In this document: one piece after another, positions 8,109-17,183 of the stretch
Numbering within the stretch: the first letter of the stretch is position 1
Layout: every line of letters begins with the position of its first letter
DNA from: Paenirhodobacter populi
Lineage (GTDB): Bacteria; Pseudomonadota; Alphaproteobacteria; Rhodobacterales; Rhodobacteraceae
NCBI RefSeq assembly: GCF_004022215.1
Contig: NZ_SAUZ01000013.1
Span: 1 to 64,000 of the forward strand
Length of the DNA stretch: 64,000 bases
Reading direction: 5' to 3'
Position numbers and translations under genes: made by a program
Notes under the pieces: model-generated
The model's database searches: none
Told to the model about the DNA's origin: nothing
The model's input: the letters and a program-made list of their open reading frames with translations, nothing else

Positions 8109-8675
8109 ATGAGACATATGCACGACAAGGATCACGGCCGTCCGCACAGGCCGGACCATGCCCCCGGCGAAGGCCGCGGGGATCACCTGCACCCGAAGGG
8201 CGCCCGGCGCGGCCGGGGGCCGTTCGACTATGGCGCGCTGCGCCTGTTCATCCTCGCGCTGATCGCCGACGAGCCGCGGCACGGCTACGAACTGATGCGC
8301 ATCATCGAGGAACGCACGCAGGGCCGCTACATTCCCAGCCCCGGCGTGATCTATCCGACACTCGCCTGGCTCGACGACATGGGCTTCGTCACGACCGAGA
8401 CCGAGGCCGGGCGCAAATCGCATCGCATCACGCCCGAGGGGATGGCCTTTCTGGCCGCCAACCGGGACCGTGTCGATGCGCTGCTGTCGCGCGACTGGAG
8501 CAGCATCGAAGAGGATGCCGATCCGGTCCGCGCCGGGATGCAGGCGGTGAAATCCGCGCTGGTTTCGGCGCTGCGCCACGGTGATGCCGATGCCGGCGCA
8601 CGGGCGGAGATCGCGGCGATTCTGAACACGGCGGCACAGGCCATCCGCGCCCGTGCCGGGACCAAGGAGGACTGA
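8109..8675 (+). CDS. nfeR: PadR-family metal-responsive repressor, NfeR (YqjI)-like
   Basis: A 188-residue PadR-type regulator. The first 38 residues are rich in His, Asp, Gly and Arg (MRHMHDKDHGRPHRPDH), like the metal-binding N-terminal tail of E. coli YqjI/NfeR. The winged helix follows (residues about 40-115), with the family blocks HGYELM, SPGVIYPTLAWLDD and GRKSHRITPEG. NfeR represses the adjacent ferric-reductase gene and is relieved by nickel in E. coli. Here the next gene, 3 bp away in effect (stop 8675, start 8676), encodes the NfeF-type reductase, which matches that pairing. The repeats at 8064-8090 are the probable operator. The metal specificity is inferred from the pairing and the His-rich tail only. 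Confidence 0.82.
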   Translation: MRHMHDKDHGRPHRPDHAPGEGRGDHLHPKGARRGRGPFDYGALRLFILALIADEPRHGYELMRIIEERTQGRYIPSPGVIYPTLAWLDDMGFVTTETEAGRKSHRITPEGMAFLAANRDRVDALLSRDWSSIEEDADPVRAGMQAVKSALVSALRHGDADAGARAEIAAILNTAAQAIRARAGTKED

Positions 8676-9422
8676 ATGGAACAGATCATCACCCGCCACC
8701 GCTTTGACATCCGGCGGCGTCACCTGACGGTGGCGGAAAAGAGCTGGCTGACCCCGCACATGATCCGCATCGTGCTGGAGGGCGAGGAACTTGCCGATTT
8801 CCAGAGCCTTGCGCCCGACGACCATATCAAGCTGTTCTTCCCCACCGGCACCGACAAGCCCGAGATGCGCGATTATACCCCGCGCGCCCTTGACCGGGCG
8901 GCGCGGCGGCTGACCATCGACTTTGCCGTGCATGAGGCTGGCCCCGCCACGCAATGGGCGATCGACGCCCGACCCGGCGACGGGCTGGAAATCGGCGGTC
9001 CGCGCGGTTCGGCGGTGGTGGCGCAGGTGTTCGACTGGTGGCTGCTGATCGGCGATGAAACCGCGCTGCCCGCGATGGGCCGCTGGGTCGAGGAGATGCC
9101 CGAGGGCACCCGCGTCACCACGCTCGGTCTGGTGACCGGGGCGGAGGAGGAACAATCCTTCGCCACCCGCGCCGCGCATGAGGCGCGCTGGCTCCACCGG
9201 CCCGCCGAAGCGGCGGCGGATCCGACGGCGGCGCTTGCGGCGGCGGCGGGGCTTGACCTGCCGGAAGGCCGGGGGTTCATCTGGATCGCGGCGGAGGCCT
9301 CGGTCGCGCGCACCCTGCGCGCGCATTTCCTGACCGAACGCGGCCATCCGCGGGAGTGGGTCAAGGCCTCGGGCTACTGGGTGCAGGGGCAGGCCGACGC
9401 CCATGACAAGCTGATCGACTGA
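8676..9422 (+). CDS. nfeF: Siderophore-interacting FAD-binding ferric reductase, NfeF (YqjH)-like
   Basis: A 248-residue SIP-family flavoprotein, which uses FAD and NAD(P)H to reduce ferric siderophores in the cytoplasm and release iron. The start at 8676 lies directly behind the nfeR stop with AAGGAGG at 8664-8670. Visible blocks are the FAD-binding RDYTPRALD (about residues 66-74), PGDGLEIGGPRG, the NAD-domain entry WWLLIGDETALPAMGRW, FIWIAAEASVARTLR, and the C-terminal ASGYWVQGQADAHDKLID. The last matches the xGYW.xGxADAH ending of YqjH. It forms a two-gene operon with its presumed repressor. The GGGGCC hairpin at 9432-9446 may end the transcript. Confidence 0.87.
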   Translation: MEQIITRHRFDIRRRHLTVAEKSWLTPHMIRIVLEGEELADFQSLAPDDHIKLFFPTGTDKPEMRDYTPRALDRAARRLTIDFAVHEAGPATQWAIDARPGDGLEIGGPRGSAVVAQVFDWWLLIGDETALPAMGRWVEEMPEGTRVTTLGLVTGAEEEQSFATRAAHEARWLHRPAEAAADPTAALAAAAGLDLPEGRGFIWIAAEASVARTLRAHFLTERGHPREWVKASGYWVQGQADAHDKLID

Positions 9423-9431
9423 GATCGCGGC

Positions 9432-9446
9432 GGGGCCTTTGGCCCC
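9432..9446 (+). terminator. Short GC hairpin after nfeF
   Basis: GGGGCC, TTT, GGCCCC forms a compact hairpin 10 bp after the nfeF stop codon, followed by TCTC rather than a T-run. It is a weak terminator candidate separating nfeF from the SDR gene 48 bp further on. Confidence 0.4.
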
Positions 9447-9493
9447 TCTCGCAACGCGCGTTCCCCCCCGGAGTGTTTTCAAAGAGGCATCAC

Positions 9494-10207
9494 ATGACCC
9501 TGAACGGCAAGACGGTTCTGATCCTTGGCGGCAGCTCCGGCTTCGGGCTTGAAATCGCACGTCAGGCGGCGGCCGAGGGCGCGCGGCTGGTGATCGCCGG
9601 GCGCGACGGCGCCAAGGCCGCCCGCGTCGGGGCGGAGCTTGGGGCGCATCTGGCCGAGGGGCTCGATGCGACCGATCCCGCCGCGCTCGAGGCATTGCTG
9701 ACGCGCACCGGGCCGGTCGATCACGCCGTGTCGATGATCGGCGGGGCGATGGGGGGCGGGTTCCTGTCCGCCGACATGGCCACCATCCGGCAGGCGATCG
9801 AGGAGAAGTTCTTTGCCAATCTGCAGATCGCGCGCGTTCTGGCCCCGCATCTGGCACAGGGCGGCAGCCTGACGCTGACAGCGGGGTCGGGCGGACGGCC
9901 GGACAACGCCTCGGGCGCGATCATCGGTAACGAGGGGATCTCGACCCTGGTGCGCGGGCTGGCGGTCGAACTGGCGCCGAAGGTGCGCGCCAATGCCGTG
10001 GCGCCCACCTGGACGCCGACGCCCCTGTGGCGCGGGATGAGCCCGGCGGAGGTCGAGGAGATCCGCACCCGTTTCGCCACGCAGATCCCGCTTGGCCGCA
10101 CCGCCGATCCGGCCGAGGTGGCCACGGCCTATCTGTTCCTGATGCGCTGCGGTTTTGTCACCGGGCAGACCGTCACCGTGGATGGTGGGCTGACGCTGGT
10201 GCAGTAG
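9494..10207 (+). CDS. SDR-fold protein lacking the catalytic Tyr and Lys
   Basis: A 237-residue short-chain dehydrogenase/reductase fold protein. I choose the ATG at 9494, which follows AAGAGG. The N-terminal cofactor motif GGSSGFG (residues 12-18) and the C-terminal PLGRTADPAEVATAYLFLM and GQTVTVDGG blocks are typical SDR. The active-site helix is not. Aligning VRGLAVELAPKVRANAVAP with the normal helix puts Ala and Asn where YxxxK should be (GAIIGNEGIS). A family of such proteins exists among proteobacteria, so this is probably a genuine atypical SDR with a binding role or altered chemistry rather than a mutation. The substrate cannot be told from context. The gene ends next to a copy of the dispersed element. 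Confidence 0.8.
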   Translation: MTLNGKTVLILGGSSGFGLEIARQAAAEGARLVIAGRDGAKAARVGAELGAHLAEGLDATDPAALEALLTRTGPVDHAVSMIGGAMGGGFLSADMATIRQAIEEKFFANLQIARVLAPHLAQGGSLTLTAGSGGRPDNASGAIIGNEGISTLVRGLAVELAPKVRANAVAPTWTPTPLWRGMSPAEVEEIRTRFATQIPLGRTADPAEVATAYLFLMRCGFVTGQTVTVDGGLTLVQ

Positions 10208-10275
10208 GGGCCAGCCCCCTCCCGGCGCGGCCACGGGCCGCGCGTTCGCCGGGGATATTCATGGAAAAACGACGG
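10208..10275 (+). repeat. Dispersed 3' element, copy A
   Basis: Starts at the base after the stop codon of the SDR gene. In this reading direction it has a G/C hairpin (GGGGCCAGCCCC), a long central hairpin whose arms are GCGCGGCC and GGCCGCGC, then CCGGGGATATTCATGGAAAA and ACGACGG. The first and last blocks match the other four copies in the window; the central hairpin has different bases but is still fully paired. The convergent ferric-reductase-like gene ends at 10295. Confidence 0.75.
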
Positions 10276-10294
10276 CCTACAAGTGAGCGGGATG

Positions 10295-10886
10295 TCAGGA
10301 CCGGCGCAGCAGCCGCAGGCCCGAACTGGCGCCGACGGCAAGCGATGCGAGGATGACGAGACAGAGCAGCGCCTTGTTGTTCGGCTCGATCACGCCGAAG
10401 ATCAACCATGCGTGGATCACGGCGCACAGGGCGCTGGCGACGGCGAGGCCAAGATGCAGCGGCCGCCAGATGCGGGGCGGGATCTGGCGCCGCAACGTGG
10501 ACACGATGCCCGCCGCCAGCAGCCCGGCAAACCCCGCGACGCCCCATGCCGAAAACGTCGTCAGCGCCCGCAGCAGCAGGGCGTCGGTGATGTCCTCGGG
10601 GCTGTAGAGCCAGAGCCCGGCGACATGGGCGAGCGCCAGCGCAAGGATCGCCGCACCCAGCCAGCGGTGTCGCCGACGCCCGGCGCGGGTCGCCCACGCC
10701 GCTGACCGGTAAGGGCCGCACCGCCAGCAGCGCCAGCGCCGCCGTGCCCGTAAGCCCGCCGAAGATCCAGACCGCCTCGCGCCCGCGTTGCAGCGGCGAG
10801 GCCGCGGCCAGCCCGAAGGCCACGGCGGCCAGCACCAGCACGGGGATCACCATCCGTCGGGGCAGGCGGTCAGCTTTGTTGGGCAT
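10295..10886 (-). pseudogene. Ferric-reductase-like transmembrane protein, frameshifted
   Basis: From an ATG at 10886 the frame encodes two hydrophobic helices (VIPVLVLAAVAFGLAA and IFGGLTGTAALALLAVRPL), then degenerates into Arg/Pro-rich sequence. In the next frame the rest of the protein is clear: RRHRWLGAAILALALAHVAG, then FSAWGVAGFAGLLAAG, RPLHLGLAVASALCAVIHAW and LLCLVILASLAVGASSGLRL, ending at 10295. A one-base difference near 10695-10705 joins the halves into a membrane protein of about 197 residues. Conserved His in helices (LALAHV, RPLH, VIHAW) match the haem-binding pattern of the ferric-reductase-like domain (YedZ/FRE type). The start overlaps the end of the dioxygenase-like gene. 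The break is either a true mutation or a sequencing error. Confidence 0.7.
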
Positions 10887-11305
10887 TGCCGCCGGTCGTA
10901 GGCTGAAGCACGAAACCGACCGTCATCGCCTTGCGGTCCCCACGGCCCAGAACCGGCCGCAGGAACAGCCTTTCGTAGCCGGGATCGTCATAGGCGACAT
11001 GGATATGAAGCTGCCCGCCCATCGGACGGATTTCCGAGATCTGCATGACATAGCGCCCGTTCGCATCGGTCATGACCGAGCCGTGGTTCGACGGCTCCCG
11101 CTCGCCGCCGCGGCCGGTCGCGGACCAGACCTGCACCCGGATGCCGGGAATGGGCGCGCAGCTTCCGGCTTCGCGCTCCACGCCCGAGACCTGCCAGCCG
11201 GTGCCGAGGTTCTGCACCAGCGGCGCGCCGGGTTTCAGCCAGCGCCGGGAAGGATGTCATCTGCAAGAGGGACAAGGCCATCGCGGCGGCTGTGATCGGT
11301 CGCAT
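10870..11305 (-). pseudogene. Secreted intradiol-dioxygenase-like protein, frameshifted
   Basis: An ATG at 11305 gives a signal peptide (MRPITAAAMALSLLQMTSFP, ALA). The mature part lies in another frame: LKPGAPLVQNLGTGWQVSGV, then CAPIPGIRVQVW, SNHGSVMTDANGRYVMQ and GGQLHIHVAYDDPGYERLFL, ending at 10870. A one-base change near 11240 separates the two. The mature segment (about 115 residues) resembles small periplasmic proteins annotated as dioxygenase-like, a beta-sandwich related to intradiol dioxygenases, with HxH available for metal binding. It overlaps the downstream membrane gene, so the pair is likely one operon. Both members carry a single frameshift, which points to joint decay or to assembly errors in GC-rich sequence. 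An internal start at 11217 would give a protein without export signal. Confidence 0.65.
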
Positions 11306-11418
11306 CGCTTGTCTCCGGTATTGATGATCCCTGCGGGGGTGACCAACAGTCCCACCCCCGGGCGATCATCGCAACGCTCACGGCCGATCCGGCGCTAAAT
11401 CTTTCGTGAGGGCAGGGG

Positions 11419-11649
11419 TCAATACCGCCCGCCGCGGTCGAACCAGTGCTGGGGCGCATCCCACAGGCGGCGGGCGGCCTCGGCCTTGGCCTCGGACCAT
11501 TCGACGCCGATGTCGTCGAGCAGATGCGCATCAAGCTGCGCGAGGCTGAGCCGTTGCCGGCGCAGCGCCCTGAGCGCCACGATCCGGCGCAGGATCGAAA
11601 CCGGACGGCGGACCAGCCGGATACCGGAGAAAGCATATTCACGGATCAT
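11419..11649 (-). CDS. DUF1127 small protein
   Basis: A 76-residue basic protein starting at 11649 with AAGGAG seven bases upstream. Residues about 20-65 (RRIVALRALRRQRLSLAQLD, then AHLLDDIGVEWSEAKAEA) are the DUF1127/YjiS domain, whose LaqLDdhLLrDIGl core is conserved in alphaproteobacteria. Members are small, often stress- or phosphate-responsive, and some bind RNA. Which applies here is unknown. It is transcribed away from the LysR gene, so the two share a 126-bp promoter region and may be co-regulated. Confidence 0.88.
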   Translation of the reverse strand: MIREYAFSGIRLVRRPVSILRRIVALRALRRQRLSLAQLDAHLLDDIGVEWSEAKAEAARRLWDAPQHWFDRGGRY

Positions 11650-11775
11650 TTGTGGCTCCTTTCGTCACGTCATCCCGTGATATTACGGGGGTTGTTTCCA
11701 CGGATCCTGATATACCCTTGACGAACCCATTCTCATAACCAAAGATTGTGCGGGTCATAATCAAGGATCGTGATA

Positions 11776-12687
11776 ATGCCCCGCACACTCGACCTGACAG
11801 CCCTGCGCGCCGTCGTCACCGTCGCCGAAAGCGGCAGCGTGACCCGCGCCGCGCAGATCCTGAACCTGACGCAATCCGCCGTTTCGATGCAGATCCGGCG
11901 GCTGGAGGAATCGCTCGGCCAGCCGCTGTTCAACCGCGCGCAGCGGCGGATGGAGCTGAGCGTGCAGGGCGAGCGGATCGTGGATTACGGGCGCCGGATG
12001 CTGCGGCTGAACGACGAGGCGCTGTGTTCCATCGGCGCGGCGGAGGGGTTGCAGGACCTGCGCCTTGGCGTGCCGCATGACATCGTTTCGCCGCAGATCC
12101 CGGCGATCCTGCGGTTGATGACGCTGGGTTGGCCGCGTCTGCGGATCGTGCTGACGGTGGCGAACAGCGTGGCATTGCTCGAAGGGTTCGCGGACGGATC
12201 GCTCGACATGATCCTGACGACGGAACAGCGTCCCGGCCCGCAGGGGGTGGCGCTGGGCCTGCGCCGGCTGGTGTGGCTGGGCGCGCCGGGGACGGTGGTG
12301 CGGCCCGACAGGCCGCTGCGGATCGCGCTTGGCAAGACCTGCGCCTTTCGCGCCGTTGCCTTCGAGGCGCTGGAGGCCGCCGGGATCATCGCCGAAAACG
12401 CCCTTGACGGGGACAGCGACGCGGTGATCGACGCGACGGTGGCGGCGGGCATGGCGGTGACGACGCGGCTGGAAGGCACCGGCATCGCGGGGTGCGAGGA
12501 ACTCGGCCCCGCCTCGGGTCTGCCCGACCTCGGCCATTCGGTCATCTGCTTCTACGACCGCACCAGCATGACCGGCGAGGCGATCGAGGCGCTGCGCGCC
12601 GAAATCCGCCGCGCCTACGCCACGCCCGACCCGCAGCCGCGCCCCGAGGCGCCCGCCCGCCGGGTGCCCGCATATTCACCGGACTGA
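11776..12687 (+). CDS. LysR-family transcriptional regulator
   Basis: A 303-residue LysR-type regulator. I take the ATG at 11776 because AAGGA lies at 11764-11768. The N-terminal winged helix is textbook (LTALRAVVTVAESGSVTRAA, then LNLTQSAVSMQIRRLEESLG, QPLFNR). The substrate-binding domain follows from about residue 90. The gene lies 73 bp upstream of ugpB in the same direction and is divergent from the DUF1127 gene, so it may control either. A Pho box candidate in the gap before ugpB suggests that the transporter is also or instead under PhoB. The effector cannot be deduced. The C-terminal 25 residues are Pro/Arg-rich and probably disordered. Confidence 0.88.
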   Translation: MPRTLDLTALRAVVTVAESGSVTRAAQILNLTQSAVSMQIRRLEESLGQPLFNRAQRRMELSVQGERIVDYGRRMLRLNDEALCSIGAAEGLQDLRLGVPHDIVSPQIPAILRLMTLGWPRLRIVLTVANSVALLEGFADGSLDMILTTEQRPGPQGVALGLRRLVWLGAPGTVVRPDRPLRIALGKTCAFRAVAFEALEAAGIIAENALDGDSDAVIDATVAAGMAVTTRLEGTGIAGCEELGPASGLPDLGHSVICFYDRTSMTGEAIEALRAEIRRAYATPDPQPRPEAPARRVPAYSPD

Positions 12688-12694
12688 AACCCGT

Positions 12695-12712
12695 CCGCCA
12701 CAGGACTGTTAC
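12695..12712 (+). promoter_or_regulatory. Candidate Pho box upstream of ugpB
   Basis: CCGCCAC (12695-12701), AGGA, CTGTTAC (12706-12712) has the 11-bp period of a PhoB box (CTGTCAT half-sites). The second half-site is good and the first is weak. It lies 49 bp before the ugpB start. Ugp operons are PhoB-regulated in other bacteria, which supports the reading, but this copy is below the quality of the site at 17089. Confidence 0.4.
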
Positions 12713-12760
12713 ATTTTCCGCAGAGGTTCCGCGCAGCAAGTCAACCGACAGGAGCTTCTG

Positions 12761-14059
12761 ATGCGCAACATCCTTCTGGTCGCCGGGGCGCTGACGCTCG
12801 GCGGCACGGCGCTGAACGCGGCGCCGACCCAGATCACGTGGTGGCACGGCATGGGCGGCGCGAACGAACAGGTGATCAACCAGGTCGCGCAGAAATTCAA
12901 CGAATCGCAATCGGCCTGCGCGATCACGCCGGTGTCCAAGGGCACCTATGAAGAGGCGCTGGCCTCGGGCATCGCGGCCTTCCGCTCCAAGGAACAGCCC
13001 AATATCCTGCAGGTCTTCGATGCCGGCGCGGCGACGATCATCAACGCCAAAGGCGCGACCATCCCGGCCGAGGATATCCTGTCGCAGAACGGCCACAAGC
13101 TGGACCGCGACGCCTTCATCAACGGCGTGCGCTATTTCTACGCCGATGCCGACGGCAAGTTCATCGGCATGCCGTTCAATTCCTCGGCGCCGATCATGTA
13201 TGTCAACGAAGAGGCGATGCAGAAGGCCGGGGTCGAGCCGCCGAAGACCTGGCAGGATTTCGAGAAGATCGCCCCGAAGCTGAAGGAGGCGGGCTATATC
13301 GGCATGACCGCCTCGCAGCTGACCTGGATGTTCTTCGAGAACTTCTTCTCGCGCAACAACATCCAGATGGCGTCGAACAACAACGGCTACGACAGCTTTC
13401 AGGGCACGACGCTGAACGCGACGAATCCCGAGCTGGTCGCCTTCTTCCAGAAGCTCAAGGACTGGCACGACAAGGGGTATTTCGGCTATTACGGCGCCGG
13501 CTGGAACGACAACCAGAAGCCCTTCGAGGAAGGCAAGGTGGCGCTGTGGATCGGGTCCTCGGGCTCGTTCGGCGGGCTGTCGCAGACCGCGACGATGCCT
13601 TTCTCGGCCGATTTCCTGCCCTATGACGCGGATGCGAAGGACGGCAACAAGTCGAGCTTCATCGGCGGCGCCTCGCTCTTCGCCATGTCGGGGCATCCGG
13701 CCGAGCAGAACAAATGCACCGCCGATTTCTTCAACTTCCTGACCTCGACGGATATCCAGAAGTTCTACCACGAACAGACGGGCTATGTCGCCATCACCAC
13801 CGCCGCCTACGAGGCCGCCAAGGCCGATGGCTGGTATGAAAAGCATCCGCAGGCCGAAGTCGGCATCAAGCAGCTGATGCTGCCGCAGGGCGAATGGTCG
13901 AAGGGCTACCGGCTGGGCTTCTATCCGCAGATCCGGGTGGTCGAGGAACGCGAGTTCAACAAGATCTTCTCGGGCGAAACCACGGTCGAGGATGCCTTCA
14001 AGGCGATCGAGACCGAGGGCAACGACCTGCTGGCGCGGTTCGCCAAGACCTCCGGCTGA
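12761..14059 (+). CDS. ugpB: sn-Glycerol-3-phosphate ABC transporter, binding protein
   Basis: A 432-residue periplasmic solute-binding protein (MalE/UgpB class) with a signal peptide ending around GGTALNAAP. It would capture sn-glycerol-3-phosphate and glycerophosphodiesters for import as a phosphorus and carbon source. UgpB hallmarks are TQITWWHGMGGANEQVINQV at the mature N-terminus, the PFNSSAPIMYVNEEAMQKAG block, and GEWSKGYRLGFYPQIRVVEE near the end. The start at 12761 follows AGGAG. The genes ugpA, ugpE and ugpC follow in the same order as in other ugp operons, with short gaps, completing the importer. Confidence 0.93.
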   Translation: MRNILLVAGALTLGGTALNAAPTQITWWHGMGGANEQVINQVAQKFNESQSACAITPVSKGTYEEALASGIAAFRSKEQPNILQVFDAGAATIINAKGATIPAEDILSQNGHKLDRDAFINGVRYFYADADGKFIGMPFNSSAPIMYVNEEAMQKAGVEPPKTWQDFEKIAPKLKEAGYIGMTASQLTWMFFENFFSRNNIQMASNNNGYDSFQGTTLNATNPELVAFFQKLKDWHDKGYFGYYGAGWNDNQKPFEEGKVALWIGSSGSFGGLSQTATMPFSADFLPYDADAKDGNKSSFIGGASLFAMSGHPAEQNKCTADFFNFLTSTDIQKFYHEQTGYVAITTAAYEAAKADGWYEKHPQAEVGIKQLMLPQGEWSKGYRLGFYPQIRVVEEREFNKIFSGETTVEDAFKAIETEGNDLLARFAKTSG

Positions 14060-14128
14060 TCGCCGGTCCCATGCAAGCCGGGTCCGCGACGCGGGCCCGG
14101 CCTTCGCCATTCCGCGAGGCGCCCGCCC

Positions 14129-15094
14129 ATGTCCGTTCCCTCCACCTCCCTTCAGACTTCCCCGAGCGGCATCGCGCGCCTTCGCGCCCGGCTGGCCGCC
14201 CCGCCCGAGGCCGCGAAGCGCGTGCAGTTCCGCCGACCGCTGCTGCCCTGGCTGCTTCTGGCGCCGCAGCTTGCGGTGGTCGCGACCTTCTTCTACTGGC
14301 CCTCGGCGCAGGCCGTCATCTCGTCCTTCTACATCGAGGATCCGTTCGGCTTTGGCGCCACCTTCGTCGGGCTGGACAATTACGCCGATGCGGTGGGATC
14401 GTCCGAATATATCCGCATCGCCGGTTTCACGGTGATGTTCACCGTGATCGTGACGGTGCTGTCGCTGGCGATCGGCATGCTGCTGGCGGTCAAGGCGGAC
14501 AAGGTGATCCGCGGCAGGCCCGCCTATCGCACCGCGCTGATCGCCGTCTATGCGATCGCGCCGCCTGTCGCCGGGCTGATCGGGATGATGCTGTTCGACC
14601 AGCATATCGGCTCGATCGTGCGGTTCGCGGCGCTGTTCGGCTGGAACATGCAGGTCGGGCTGAGCTACTGGGACACGGCCTTCGCGATGATCGTCGTCGC
14701 GGTCTGGCTGCAGATCCCCTACAATTTCATCTTCGTGCTGTCGGGGTTGCAGGCGATCCCCTCGGCGGTGCGCGAGGCGGCGCTGATCGACTGCCGCAAC
14801 GGGCTGCGCCGGTTCCGCACGGTGATCCTGCCGCTGCTGGCGCCGACGGCCTTCTTCCTGATGATCATCAACATCACCTACGCGCTGTTCGACACCTTCG
14901 CGCTGATCGACGTGATGGTGAAGGACAAGCCCGCCAACAACCCGATCACGCTGGTCTACAAGGTCTATCTGGACGGGTTCCGCGGCAATGACATCGGCGG
15001 GTCCTCGGCGCAGTCGGTGATCCTGATGGCGGTGGTGCTGGTGCTGACGCTGTTCCAGTTCCGCTACATCGAGCGGCGCGTGCATTACGGATGA
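14129..15094 (+). CDS. ugpA: sn-Glycerol-3-phosphate ABC transporter permease UgpA
   Basis: A 321-residue inner-membrane permease with six predicted helices. The first is LLPWLLLAPQLAVVATFFYW near residue 40, preceded by a cytoplasmic basic N-terminus. The EAA loop (IPSAVREAALIDCRNGLRRF, about 210-230) contacts the ATPase UgpC. The sequence INITYALFDTFALIDVM is characteristic of UgpA/MalF-type permeases. It follows ugpB by 69 bp and precedes ugpE by 4 bp, consistent with one transcript. It forms the heterodimeric channel with UgpE. Confidence 0.92.
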   Translation: MSVPSTSLQTSPSGIARLRARLAAPPEAAKRVQFRRPLLPWLLLAPQLAVVATFFYWPSAQAVISSFYIEDPFGFGATFVGLDNYADAVGSSEYIRIAGFTVMFTVIVTVLSLAIGMLLAVKADKVIRGRPAYRTALIAVYAIAPPVAGLIGMMLFDQHIGSIVRFAALFGWNMQVGLSYWDTAFAMIVVAVWLQIPYNFIFVLSGLQAIPSAVREAALIDCRNGLRRFRTVILPLLAPTAFFLMIINITYALFDTFALIDVMVKDKPANNPITLVYKVYLDGFRGNDIGGSSAQSVILMAVVLVLTLFQFRYIERRVHYG

Positions 15095-15098
15095 TGCG

Positions 15099-15941
15099 AT
15101 GAACCGGATGAAACCCTTCGACCACCTGATCCTGATCCTCGGCACGCTGTTCATGGTGTCGCCGATCGCGATCGCGGTGATGACCTCGACCCATACCGCG
15201 GCCGACATCCATGCGAACGGGCTGAGCCTGCTGCCCGGAGGCCATGGGTTCGAGACCTATGAAACCGTGCTGACCCGGCAGGGCGGCTTTACCGGGCAGG
15301 TCACGGGCACGCGGATGATGATGAACTCCGTCATCCTCGGGCTGGGCTTCGCGGTGGGCAAGATCGTGTTCTCGATGCTGGCGGCCTATGCGCTGGTGTA
15401 TTTCCGCTTCCGCTTCGCCACCGTGATGTTCTGGGTGATCTTCACCACGCTGCTCCTGCCGCTGGAGGTCCGGATCATGCCCTCCTATCAGGTGATGTCG
15501 GGGCTTGGCCTGCTGAACACCTACACCGGGCTGATCGTGCCGCTTCTGGCCTCGGCCACGGGCACGTTCTATTTCCGCCAGTTCTTCAAATCCGTGCCGG
15601 ACGAATTGCTGGAGGCCGCGCGGATCGACGGCGCGGGGCCGGTGCGGTTCTTCATCGACGTGCTGATCCCGCTGTCGCGCACGATGATCGCGGCGATCTT
15701 CATCATCATGTTCGTCTATGGCTGGAACCAGTATCTGTGGCCGATGCTGATGACGACGGACGAACGTTTCTTCACCCTGATGCGCGGCATCAAGCAGATC
15801 CTGCAGGTGTGGATCGGCTCGCAGATCCCCGACTACAACGAGGCCTTCGCGCTTGCCGTTCTGGCGCTGTTGCCGCCGGTCGTGATGGTCGTGGTCTTCC
15901 AGAGCTGGTTCATCAAGGGTCTAACCGAAAGCGACAAGTGA
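15099..15941 (+). CDS. ugpE: sn-Glycerol-3-phosphate ABC transporter permease UgpE
   Basis: A 280-residue second permease of the Ugp importer, with six helices starting at [20 protein letters not shown]. The EAA motif is at [20 protein letters not shown] (about 165-185). The segment [20 protein letters not shown] and the end [20 protein letters not shown] are typical MalG/UgpE features. The gene starts 4 bp after ugpA and ends 1 bp before the ugpC ATG, so translation is tightly coupled. Together with UgpA it makes the membrane pore. Confidence 0.93.
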   Translation: MNRMKPFDHLILILGTLFMVSPIAIAVMTSTHTAADIHANGLSLLPGGHGFETYETVLTRQGGFTGQVTGTRMMMNSVILGLGFAVGKIVFSMLAAYALVYFRFRFATVMFWVIFTTLLLPLEVRIMPSYQVMSGLGLLNTYTGLIVPLLASATGTFYFRQFFKSVPDELLEAARIDGAGPVRFFIDVLIPLSRTMIAAIFIIMFVYGWNQYLWPMLMTTDERFFTLMRGIKQILQVWIGSQIPDYNEAFALAVLALLPPVVMVVVFQSWFIKGLTESDK

Positions 15942-15942
15942 C

Positions 15943-17031
<1,089 letters not shown>

Positions 17032-17088
17032 TCGACGGGGCCGGATCATGACATGCTGGTGGCGACTCCGTCGCTTTGACCCTTCCGA

Positions 17089-17106
17089 TTGTCATGAAGC
17101 TGTAAC
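17089..17106 (+). promoter_or_regulatory. Candidate Pho box upstream of second ABC importer
   Basis: TTGTCAT (17089-17095), GAAG, CTGTAAC (17100-17106) fits the PhoB consensus of two CTGTCAT-like half-sites 11 bp apart, differing at one position in each half. It lies 77 bp before the start of the binding-protein gene. It is the main evidence that the downstream importer and hydrolases serve phosphorus acquisition. Confidence 0.55.
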
Positions 17107-17183
17107 GGCGGCGGCGTAGGCAGCCCGCATGTCGGAGGCAGAGGCTTTCGCACGAAACACAGGATTCCCGAAAGGAGTGACCG

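Noticed and set aside
12542-15208. An 888-codon open frame on the minus strand
   Set aside because: It lies opposite the LysR, ugpB and ugpA genes. Its product is Arg/Asp/His-rich, without domains, as expected for an antisense frame in high-GC DNA.
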